Shown piece after piece: positions 22,987 through 30,316 of a stretch of 35,778 nucleotides of DNA. This DNA is from Chitinophagales bacterium. Lineage in GTDB: Bacteria; Bacteroidota; Bacteroidia; Chitinophagales; Chitinophagaceae. Made by a program: the position numbers and the translations under genes. The notes below the pieces were generated by a model, which saw only the letters and a program-made list of their open reading frames with translations, was not told the origin of the DNA and ran no database searches. Location of the stretch: assembly GCA_025353485.1 (NCBI GenBank), contig JANXQO010000184.1, forward strand, positions 1 to 35,778, written 5' to 3'. Within the stretch, counting starts at the first letter, position 1, and every line of letters starts with the position of its first letter.

Positions 22987-24396
22987 TCAACCTTCTTTTA
23001 CTTTCATTTGCTCAGGGTCCCAGTAAATTATTTTCTTTTTAAAATAACTTTCATTACAGGCTAAACAGGGAGCTGCAGCCCTGAAACCAAACACTGCATC
23101 TTCCACTGCAGGCTTACCCGTTCTAACACTATCAAAAAAATTAGTGTGATGTTCCAGGTGTTCATCATACCCTTGTGGTTCTTTATAAATTATGTCAGGC
23201 TTCACAGGCCTTTTTTGTTCATCAGGGCTGTATTTCTGATTATACTTTTGCACCAATGTTTCCTGCATAGCTTTGGGATAAGTCGTTAAAGCATCCCAGC
23301 CTCCTATGCCCGGCGCTTTGGACATAATACTGCGATGCACAGTTAATCCTCCACCGCCAATATCAATAGTTCCTTCATCTCCAACAAACCGTATCACTTC
23401 TGAACCACCTGTACCACTCACAAAGTTTACCTGCAGTGTTAATTGAAATGCAGGATGCTCAGGCGTTTCAGGATATTGCATAATTCCCGTCATTACATCG
23501 GGCACATTTCTGCCATCTTTCCAATAACACAATTGCCCCGAAGCAAATATTGCATTGGGGCCTTTGGAATCTGTGATAACATGCGTACCGGAAAGAAGAT
23601 GAACAAACAGATCGCCTGCCACACCTGTACCGAATTCACGATAGTTTCGCCACCAAAAAAACTTTTTTGGATCATAAGGCATTTTGGGCATGCCTGCTAT
23701 ATACCTGTCCCAGTCAACGGTTTCAGGCGATTCATCTGCAGGCATTGTATATTCCCAGGCCCCTAATGCATCCTGCCTGTCGTAAATAGCATTTACCATA
23801 TTGAGCTTGCCTATTTCTCCTGACTTATACAGCTCATGCGCTTTTGCATATACAATGCTGCTTACCCGTTGGCTTCCTACCTGCATTATTTTTTTGCTTG
23901 CCTTTTGTGCTTCTATAACCCCAAGCCCTTCATTTATAAAATGTACCATTGGTTTTTCACAATACACATGCTTTCCTTTTTGCAGCGCTTCCTTTGTAAT
24001 GCGTGCATGCCAGTGATCACCGGTGGCAATTATTACAGCATCTATGTCTTTCCTGTCTAAAATTTTGCGGTAATCATTGGTCACAAAAATATCTTTGCCG
24101 TGTATTTCTTTTGCATGTTCCAGCCTGCCTGTGTATAGATCGCATGCAGCCACCAATTGCACGCCGGGAACTTTTAAAGCAGTGTTTACATTGTTATTAC
24201 CCATAATTCCCATGCCTATAACTCCTACATTTATCCTGTCATTTGACAGGATTTTTTTTTGATAAAAAATCGTTCTTTCTTCAATTTTTTCTTCTGCTGC
24301 AAAAGCTGCGAGGGAGCCGGCACCAAGGGCCAGGGTAGTACCTGTTATATTTTTAAGAAAATTTCTCCGGGATGATTGCTGTTTTTTCTTTTGCAT
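22987..24396 (-). CDS. Gfo/Idh/MocA family oxidoreductase, Tat-type leader
   Basis: This NAD(P)-dependent sugar oxidoreductase has 469 residues. The leader SSRRNFLKNITGTTLALGAG carries twin arginines and suggests export with bound cofactor. The Rossmann dinucleotide site is VGVIGMGIMGNN, and the family's EKP catalytic motif appears in GKHVYCEKPMVHF. The second domain contains FWWRNYREFGTGVAGDLFVH, with the histidine expected near the active site. Exported Gfo/Idh proteins in this phylum oxidise or rearrange sugars, in some cases forming 3-keto sugars during glycoside cleavage. It is upstream of the second TIM-barrel gene on the same strand and probably co-transcribed with it. Confidence 0.9.
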   Translation of the reverse strand: MQKKKQQSSRRNFLKNITGTTLALGAGSLAAFAAEEKIEERTIFYQKKILSNDRINVGVIGMGIMGNNNVNTALKVPGVQLVAACDLYTGRLEHAKEIHGKDIFVTNDYRKILDRKDIDAVIIATGDHWHARITKEALQKGKHVYCEKPMVHFINEGLGVIEAQKASKKIMQVGSQRVSSIVYAKAHELYKSGEIGKLNMVNAIYDRQDALGAWEYTMPADESPETVDWDRYIAGMPKMPYDPKKFFWWRNYREFGTGVAGDLFVHLLSGTHVITDSKGPNAIFASGQLCYWKDGRNVPDVMTGIMQYPETPEHPAFQLTLQVNFVSGTGGSEVIRFVGDEGTIDIGGGGLTVHRSIMSKAPGIGGWDALTTYPKAMQETLVQKYNQKYSPDEQKRPVKPDIIYKEPQGYDEHLEHHTNFFDSVRTGKPAVEDAVFGFRAAAPCLACNESYFKKKIIYWDPEQMKVKEG

Positions 24397-24627
24397 ATTT
24401 ACAATTTTTATAAACCTGAGGATACATGAATTTTAAAAAGAAATTGATTGAGAAGTATTATATCAATAAATTTAAGAAAGTTTCAAATAAATAAAACAAA
24501 ATCATTTATATTAAAAAGTATTTCAATAATTACAAATCTGTAATGCAGACAGTAATCTGCAAATATTCATGGATAAAAATGTATGCTATATCAGATGTTT
24601 CAGGTAAATTATTTCTTTGTACAAAAA

Positions 24628-24930
24628 TCAATTTGAGTCAGAATCATAAATAAGCACCTTACTCCATAGATCAGAACAATCCTCAACAAATTTTTTATGA
24701 ATTGGATGAATTTGATAATCATCATGTGCAGATCTGTTCTCAAATACAAGCAGTAAAGAATAAGAATAAGATCTCTCAATAACCACCCTGTTTGTGCCTG
24801 CCGGTTTTCCCACATCGCCAAACTTTACCAGTTCAATAGCTGGGAGTGTCTTAACTCCGTTTTCGAATTTTTTCAAAGCACCGGAAGTAAGATCATCTTT
24901 CATCCAAAAAAATACATGATGTACAAACAT
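24628..24930 (-). CDS. Dabb family protein (stress-responsive A/B barrel)
   Basis: This small dimeric alpha/beta-barrel (Dabb) domain protein of 100 residues has no signal peptide. Features are the N-terminal VHHVFFWMKDDLTSGALKKF, the middle strand SYSYSLLLVFENRSAHDDYQ and the IHPIHKKFVEDCSDLW helix, all in the family order. Dabb proteins are often encoded next to Gfo/Idh and TIM-barrel genes in Bacteroidota; the function is not established. The Gfo/Idh gene is 231 bp downstream on the same strand, an AT-rich gap where I see no other gene. The gene is divergent from the GH20 gene. Confidence 0.85.
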   Translation of the reverse strand: MFVHHVFFWMKDDLTSGALKKFENGVKTLPAIELVKFGDVGKPAGTNRVVIERSYSYSLLLVFENRSAHDDYQIHPIHKKFVEDCSDLWSKVLIYDSDSN

Positions 24931-25051
24931 ATTTGTAAAAATATTTTATGTAAATATATTTTATTATTTACCTGTGAAAACAAGATTTTTAAATTAAATT
25001 ATTAGATAATTGTTACATTACAATCCGAATATTTCTTCTAAAAAGATTTTT

Positions 25052-25079
25052 TTTGATTTATAAACTTGCTGTATCTTTT
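25052..25079 (+). promoter_or_regulatory. Candidate promoter upstream of GH20 gene
   Basis: TTTG (25052-25055) and TATCTTTT (25072-25079) are 16 bp apart and resemble the Bacteroidota -33/-7 pattern with one mismatch in the -7 box. The ATG at 25096 follows 16 bp later, which leaves a very short leader. Confidence 0.3.
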
Positions 25080-25095
25080 ATCTTCAACACGCTAT

Positions 25096-27018
25096 ATGAA
25101 ACAATTTATCATTTTTAGTTTTTCACTATCTCTCTTTACAAATAGTTTTAGTCAAACCAACAGTTATGTGTCTATAGTACCACAACCTGTTTCGATGGAA
25201 ATGGGTAAAGGAAATTTTGTATTAAAACCAGATGGCGCTATAGAATTACTATCCACTGATGCCGATGCCAAAAGGGTGGCCAATTTTCTTTCAAAAAAAT
25301 TATCAGCAGTTACGGGATATGCAGTCGCTGTAAAATCTGTTTCAGAGCCTTCAAATTCATCCGGTAATATTCGTTTTTCTTTATCTAATGATGGCGCTTT
25401 GGGAAATGAAGGATATAAATTAAATGTAAGTTCAAACCTTGTAACGATAAGTGCAAATAAACCCGCAGGCTTATTTTATGCAATGCAAACTCTTCTGCAA
25501 TTATTGCCTCCGGAAATTGAAAGTAAAACTGTAGTAAAAAATATTAGCTGGGATATACCTGCAATCACTATTACAGATTACCCACGTTTTAGCTGGCGTG
25601 GGCTTATGTTTGACGTTGCCCGTCACTTTTTTGGTAAGAAAGATATTGAAGAATATATTGATCAGATGGTGCGCTATAAATTTAATTTGCTGCACCTGCA
25701 TTTAACTGATGATGAAGGCTGGCGGATAGAAATAAAAGGGTTGCCTAAACTAACTGAAGTTGGCGCATGGAATGTAAAAAAAGTTGGCTACTTCGGAACA
25801 TTCTCTCCACCAACACCTGATGAGCCACGCAACTTTGGAGGCTTTTATACACAACAGGATATTAAAGATTTGGTTCAATATGCTAAAGATAGATTTGTAA
25901 ATATTTTACCTGAAATTGATGTACCGGGGCATAGCCTTGCAGCCATAGTTTCTTATCCTGAATTATCCTGTACACCCGGCTCAGAAAATTATCATGTTCG
26001 CTCAGGAGAAGTAATAATGGATTGGTCTCATGGTGCGCCGCCAATAGCGCTCATTGATAATACCCTCTGCCCTGCAAATGAAAAAGTGTATGCTTTTCTT
26101 GATAAAGTAATAACGCAGATAGCACAGCTTTTCCCTTTTGAATATATTCACCTGGGAGGTGATGAATGTCCTAAAAATTTCTGGGAAAAAAGTGATGCCA
26201 TAAAATCTTTGATGCAAAAAGAAGGGTTGAAAACTATGGAAGAAGTACAAAGTTATTTTGAAAAACGATTAGAGAAAATTGTAGAATCAAAAGGAAAAAA
26301 ATTTATGGGCTGGGATGAAATATTAGAAGGAGGACTTGCTCCCAATGCAGTTGTAATGAGCTGGCGTGGAATGGAAGGCGGAATAAAGGCAGCTAAAATG
26401 GGGCATGATGTAGTAATGAGCCCAACCACTTTTGCTTATCTTGATTATATGCAGGGTGATCCAATCATTGAACCACGTGTATATGCTACGCTGCGCTTAA
26501 ACAAAGCGTACCAATTTGAACCTGTACCGGAAGGAGTTGATCCAAAATATATAAAAGGCGGACAGGCAAATTTGTGGACCGAACAGGTTTACAATATGCG
26601 CCATGCTGAGTATATGACATGGCCGAGGGGACTTGCGATTTCAGAATCATTATGGTCGCCAAAAGCAAAGAAGAACTGGAATGATTTTACCAACAGGGTA
26701 GAAAAACAATTTGAAAGATTTGATGCTGCGGAAATAAAATATTCTCCAAGTATGTATGACCCGGTTTTTACTGTTAGTAAAACTGCTGATAGTCTGCTTC
26801 AGATTAAATTAAGCACAGAAGTGAATGGGCTTGATATTTATTACAGTTTTGATAATACTTTCCCAGATAGATTTTATCCAAAATATACTGAGCCATTAAT
26901 TGCACCGAAAGATGCTGTAATGTTGAAGGTAATAACCTATAGGGGTAAACAACCTGCAGGGCGTATGATTTTAATGCCAATTGAAGAATTACAAAAACGT
27001 ACTAAAAGAAAAAATTAA
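25096..27018 (+). CDS. Beta-N-acetylhexosaminidase, GH20
   Basis: This exported exo-hexosaminidase removes terminal beta-linked GlcNAc or GalNAc, for example from chito-oligosaccharides. The frame is open from 25066, but ATG at 25096 begins a proper signal peptide (KQFIIFSFSLSLFTNSFSQ) and gives 640 residues. Residues about 25-155 are the GH20b accessory domain (VSIVPQPVSMEMGKGNF, ending in LLQLLPPE). The catalytic barrel runs from DYPRFSWRGLMFDVARHF to about residue 500, with the catalytic pair D356-E357 in HLGGDECPKNFWEKS. A C-terminal sandwich follows (SFDNTFPDRFYPKYTEPL). The chitin-type activity goes with the exported ChbG-like deacetylase at 15259. Confidence 0.93.
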   Translation: MKQFIIFSFSLSLFTNSFSQTNSYVSIVPQPVSMEMGKGNFVLKPDGAIELLSTDADAKRVANFLSKKLSAVTGYAVAVKSVSEPSNSSGNIRFSLSNDGALGNEGYKLNVSSNLVTISANKPAGLFYAMQTLLQLLPPEIESKTVVKNISWDIPAITITDYPRFSWRGLMFDVARHFFGKKDIEEYIDQMVRYKFNLLHLHLTDDEGWRIEIKGLPKLTEVGAWNVKKVGYFGTFSPPTPDEPRNFGGFYTQQDIKDLVQYAKDRFVNILPEIDVPGHSLAAIVSYPELSCTPGSENYHVRSGEVIMDWSHGAPPIALIDNTLCPANEKVYAFLDKVITQIAQLFPFEYIHLGGDECPKNFWEKSDAIKSLMQKEGLKTMEEVQSYFEKRLEKIVESKGKKFMGWDEILEGGLAPNAVVMSWRGMEGGIKAAKMGHDVVMSPTTFAYLDYMQGDPIIEPRVYATLRLNKAYQFEPVPEGVDPKYIKGGQANLWTEQVYNMRHAEYMTWPRGLAISESLWSPKAKKNWNDFTNRVEKQFERFDAAEIKYSPSMYDPVFTVSKTADSLLQIKLSTEVNGLDIYYSFDNTFPDRFYPKYTEPLIAPKDAVMLKVITYRGKQPAGRMILMPIEELQKRTKRKN

Positions 27019-27201
27019 ACTAAAAGAAAGAGACCTTAAAATTGTTTTTGTTCACCTTGTTTTCCTCAAAAGAACTACTTATAAAAATATATTTAATGCG
27101 GAGTAAAAAAATGATAATGCAGTCGCCCTTTATTAGATAGTAAGTCTTCTCTTTGTAAATTTATATCCTCGTTTATTTTATTTTTTATTTAAATTAATCT
27201 C

Positions 27202-28047
27202 ATGAAACATAATTTTTTTATTTCCGTTTTTTCTTTTTGCATTCTCTTTGGCTTGTCGTGCTGCAGCAAAAAAACAACTACTTCAACAAACAATTATCCT
27301 CCCCCAACTCCTGTTCCTGTAGCTAAAACTTACCAGCTTGTATGGTCTGATGAATTTGATAAAGATGGCTTACCCGACAATACTAAATGGGGTTATGATG
27401 TTGGAGGCAATGGTTGGGGAAATAATGAATTGGAATATTACACCAATGCAAGATTAGAAAATGCAAGGGTTGCAAATGGTAATTTAATTATTGAGGCAAG
27501 AAAAGAAAATTTTAGCGGCAGAAATTATACATCTGCACGGTTGCTTACTAAAAATAAAACGCAATGGACCTATGGTAAATTTGATATCAGGGCCAAATTG
27601 CCAAAAGGCACAGGTATGTGGCCTGCTATCTGGATGTTATCTGCTAATGACCCTTTACACTGGCCTGATGATGGCGAACTTGACATCATGGAAGAAGTGG
27701 GGTTTAACCAAAATATAATTTATGGCACTGCCCATAATAAATTATATAATGGCGCTAACGGTCAACAGAAAGGTGGTAATAAATTAATACCGGATGCAGA
27801 CAATGCCTTTCATGTTTACTCAATCGAATGGACATCCAATCAGGTGGTATGGTCAATTGATAGCGTACAATATTTCACTTATGCAGATCCGGGGCTTGGT
27901 ACAGGCGCATGGCCATATTTGCAGGATTTTTTTATGATACTAAATATTGCCGTTGGCGGCAATTGGGGTGGACAAAAAGGGGTTGATGATTCTATTTTCC
28001 CCCAGCAAATGGTAGTGGATTATGTAAGAGTATATCAAAAGAAATAA
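27202..28047 (+). CDS. Glycoside hydrolase family 16, laminarinase-like lipoprotein
   Basis: This is an endo-beta-glucanase of GH16, most like beta-1,3-glucanases (laminarinases). It has 281 residues. The N-terminus is a lipoprotein-type leader (FFISVFSFCILFGLSCCSK), then a serine/threonine/proline linker to about residue 42, so it is probably anchored at the outer membrane. The catalytic signature is DGELDIMEEVG with E159 (nucleophile), D161 and E164 (acid/base). Family features include WSDEFDKDGLPD, GWGNNELEYYT, GMWPAIWML and the C-terminal GGNWGGQKGVDDSIFPQQM with VDYVRVYQK. The extra residue between the catalytic carboxylates is the laminarinase form. A small membrane protein gene follows after 7 bp. 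Confidence 0.93.
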   Translation: MKHNFFISVFSFCILFGLSCCSKKTTTSTNNYPPPTPVPVAKTYQLVWSDEFDKDGLPDNTKWGYDVGGNGWGNNELEYYTNARLENARVANGNLIIEARKENFSGRNYTSARLLTKNKTQWTYGKFDIRAKLPKGTGMWPAIWMLSANDPLHWPDDGELDIMEEVGFNQNIIYGTAHNKLYNGANGQQKGGNKLIPDADNAFHVYSIEWTSNQVVWSIDSVQYFTYADPGLGTGAWPYLQDFFMILNIAVGGNWGGQKGVDDSIFPQQMVVDYVRVYQKK

Positions 28048-28054
28048 AGGTTAC

Positions 28055-28348
28055 ATGAAGAAAAAAGTATTAATAATTTCTTTATTAATTATTGTAGTTG
28101 TTATGATCATTGGAGCAGTTACCAAACCTGATGATAAAAAAATTAAAATAGAAACAGTTGATGCTGTATGGGGAAATTTGGTACCGGATAAAAATACTGA
28201 CTCCAGGTATTATGAACAGTTTATGAATGTAATTACACCTGATATTATCATTGATGATTGGATATTTCTTAAGAGGATAAGATACATTGTCAGAGACAGT
28301 ATAATAACTGTTGGCTATGCAGCTTTTGGTAAGGTGATATTTAAATGA
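28055..28348 (+). CDS. Small single-pass membrane protein of unknown function
   Basis: This 97-residue protein has one N-terminal membrane helix (KKVLIISLLIIVVVMIIGAV) and a short soluble part with no cysteine or obvious catalytic motif. The arrangement of a helix, then VTKPD, then an 80-residue domain ending in VGYAAFGKVIFK vaguely recalls the DUF4359 type, but I cannot confirm this. It starts 7 bp after the GH16 stop and is likely co-transcribed with that gene. Confidence 0.65.
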   Translation: MKKKVLIISLLIIVVVMIIGAVTKPDDKKIKIETVDAVWGNLVPDKNTDSRYYEQFMNVITPDIIIDDWIFLKRIRYIVRDSIITVGYAAFGKVIFK

Positions 28349-28393
28349 ATGAAAAAATTATATGGATTGACTTTTTTAGTAGATGATATTTTG

Positions 28394-28406
28394 CCTTTCG
28401 TCGCAA
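28394..28406 (+). promoter_or_regulatory. Candidate LytTR operator, copy 1 (upstream of kinase)
   Basis: CCTTTCGTCGCAA lies 50 bp before the histidine kinase ATG. The same 13 bases occur at 30227-30239 upstream of the TonB receptor gene, flanking the two-component pair on both sides. Exact recurrence in two promoters around a DNA-binding regulator suggests an operator. Confidence 0.45.
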
Positions 28407-28456
28407 CAATTTTAAAAGTGAATGATTTTCTGTAATTAAGATGGTATTTTGCTTTC

Positions 28457-29500
28457 ATGAAAACGCAATGGTATTCTAAAAAGTGGGTGATTGTGCTGCT
28501 GCATGCCGCCGCCTGGATACTATTGTTCTCTCTTCCATATTTACTTCGTCCTTCCTATAACAATGCGCCTCCCAAAACTACTCTACAGGGAAATGGCAAT
28601 GTTTATTTTTCATTAGTAATGGATCTATCGTGGATAGTTATTTTTTATTTTAATGCATTTTTTTTAATCCCACAATTAATTTATAAGAAACGGAACTGGT
28701 TATATGCAGTAGTATCTCTATTGATTTTTACATGGATTATTTTTCAAACATGGATATTGGTTCAGTTGTTTATGAATCCGGCAGATTATAATATACGCAT
28801 GCATCTGTTGTTTAGCTTTTTTATTTTTCTTTTTATTTTTGCATCAAGCACTGCTTATCAAATGATAAATGATCGGATCAAAACAGAACGTATTGTAAAA
28901 GAAAAAGAAACAGAGAACTTAAAAACCGAATTATCTTTTTTGCGGTCGCAGGTTAGTCCGCATTTTATGTTTAATGTTTTAAATAATATGGTGGCCCTCG
29001 CCAGAAAACAATCCGATCAGTTAGAGCCGTCTTTGATAAAGTTGTCGTCACTAATGCGATATATGCTTTATGAAACAGATGAAGATAAAGTAGCTTTAGA
29101 AAAGGAGATAGATTATTTGCAAAGTTATATTGATCTGCAGCAGCAACGTTTTGGTAAAAATGTAAAAGTTAATGTCTTATTTCAAAAAGATGATATGAAC
29201 TATAGTATAGAACCTATGTTATTAATTCCTTTTGTTGAAAATGCCTTTAAACATGGAACGGGATTAATTGAAGATGCGCAAATAGATATTGATTTAAAAG
29301 TGAAGAATGGTTTATTGCAATTCTTTGTCAGAAATAAATTTAATAAATCGGCTGTAGAAGAAGTTAAAGATAAAACATCAGGTATTGGTTTAAACAATGT
29401 AGAAAGGCGTTTGAATTTATTATATAACAACCATCATAAAGTACTTATTAATAAAAAGGATGATTGGTTTACTGTTTCACTACAATTAAATCTGCACTAA
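28457..29500 (+). CDS. LytS/YehU-type sensor histidine kinase
   Basis: This inner-membrane sensor kinase of the histidine kinase_5 (LytS) group has 347 residues. Four membrane helices occupy about residues 10-30, 50-72, 82-105 and 116-134, followed by a short coiled segment (NDRIKTERIVKEKETENLK). The phospho-accepting histidine is H169 in QVSPHFMFNVLNN. The ATPase region shows FVENAFKHG (N box) and GIGLNNVERRLNLLY (G box). There is no extracytoplasmic sensing domain of note, so it senses within or near the membrane. Its stop codon overlaps the start of the response regulator gene by one base (TAATG), which indicates translational coupling. Confidence 0.94.
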   Translation: MKTQWYSKKWVIVLLHAAAWILLFSLPYLLRPSYNNAPPKTTLQGNGNVYFSLVMDLSWIVIFYFNAFFLIPQLIYKKRNWLYAVVSLLIFTWIIFQTWILVQLFMNPADYNIRMHLLFSFFIFLFIFASSTAYQMINDRIKTERIVKEKETENLKTELSFLRSQVSPHFMFNVLNNMVALARKQSDQLEPSLIKLSSLMRYMLYETDEDKVALEKEIDYLQSYIDLQQQRFGKNVKVNVLFQKDDMNYSIEPMLLIPFVENAFKHGTGLIEDAQIDIDLKVKNGLLQFFVRNKFNKSAVEEVKDKTSGIGLNNVERRLNLLYNNHHKVLINKKDDWFTVSLQLNLH

Positions 29501-30210
29501 TGCTACGCTGTATCGCTATTGATGATGAAGAGTTAGCGCTTGAGCTTTTAGAAGATAACATTAGTAAGGTTGAATACTTAGAGCTTGTAGGTAAATTTAA
29601 TAATCCTCTTAAAGCGATACAGGTTTTGCAGGAGCAGTCAATCGATCTTGTTTTTCTTGATATTCAAATGCCCGGTTTAACCGGTTTACAATTGATACAG
29701 TCTATCCCGAATAAACCCATGTTTATTTTAGTTACTGCTTACGAAAAATTTGCCCTTGATGGGTTTGATCTTAATGTTGTTGATTATCTCGTAAAGCCCG
29801 TTCCGCTTGATCGTTTTATACAAGCATGTAACAAAGCATGGGAACTTCATAAATTAAAAACACAATCCAAACAAATAACAAATCAAAATACGCCTGATTA
29901 TTTTTTTGTAAATGTTGATTATAGTCTATTAAAAATTATCAGGTCTGATATTATTTATATTGAGGGATTAAAAGATTATGTCAAGATACATCTCAAGAGT
30001 ACCGCCAAACCAATAGTTCCAAGAATTACAATGAAAGGGCTGGAAGAACTGTTACCGAATTCTCAATTCATCAGAATACATAAGTCGTACATAGTTTCAA
30101 TAAACAGTATTACTGCAGTTAGAAAAAACAGCGTCTTTATCGGCACACTGGAACTTCCTGTTAGTGATAATTATCGCAATAACCTGGATGCACTGGTAAA
30201 TCAATCCTGA
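29500..30210 (+). CDS. LytTR-type response regulator
   Basis: This DNA-binding response regulator has 236 residues. The frame is open from 29464, but ATG at 29500 gives the canonical receiver start LRCIAIDDEELALELLEDN and overlaps the kinase stop by one base. Receiver residues are D8-D9 and E10-E11 (DDEE), the phosphoacceptor D54 in LVFLDIQMPG, T79 in VTAYEKFALDGF and K99 in YLVKPVP. A LytTR domain fills the C-terminus from about residue 130 (FVNVDYSLLKIIRSDIIYIE, then IRIHKSYIVSINSI). The cognate partner is the kinase just upstream. The likely targets are its own operon and the TonB receptor gene downstream, which share a 13-bp word in their upstream regions. Confidence 0.94.
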   Translation: MLRCIAIDDEELALELLEDNISKVEYLELVGKFNNPLKAIQVLQEQSIDLVFLDIQMPGLTGLQLIQSIPNKPMFILVTAYEKFALDGFDLNVVDYLVKPVPLDRFIQACNKAWELHKLKTQSKQITNQNTPDYFFVNVDYSLLKIIRSDIIYIEGLKDYVKIHLKSTAKPIVPRITMKGLEELLPNSQFIRIHKSYIVSINSITAVRKNSVFIGTLELPVSDNYRNNLDALVNQS

Positions 30211-30226
30211 TCATTAGTTTTTTTAT

Positions 30227-30239
30227 CCTTTCGTCGCAA
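30227..30239 (+). promoter_or_regulatory. Candidate LytTR operator, copy 2 (upstream of TonB receptor)
   Basis: CCTTTCGTCGCAA is identical to 28394-28406. It is 77 bp before the receptor ATG, just after the regulator stop. The following 30241-30280 stretch is pyrimidine-rich with ATAAATTTTG at about 30273, a possible imperfect -7 box. Confidence 0.45.
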
Positions 30240-30316
30240 TCTTTTTCCATCTCATCTCATTCATTATTGTAATAAATTTTGTGGGTATAACTTGAATCCA
30301 ATTTAAAAATAGTTTT

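Noticed and set aside
23443-23766. Plus-strand open frame of 107 residues inside the Gfo/Idh gene
   Set aside because: It is antisense to a well-conserved oxidoreductase and has no family features.
24397-24627. Small gene or RNA between the Gfo/Idh and Dabb genes
   Set aside because: The stretch is strongly AT-rich with frequent stops in all frames and no stable hairpin noticed.
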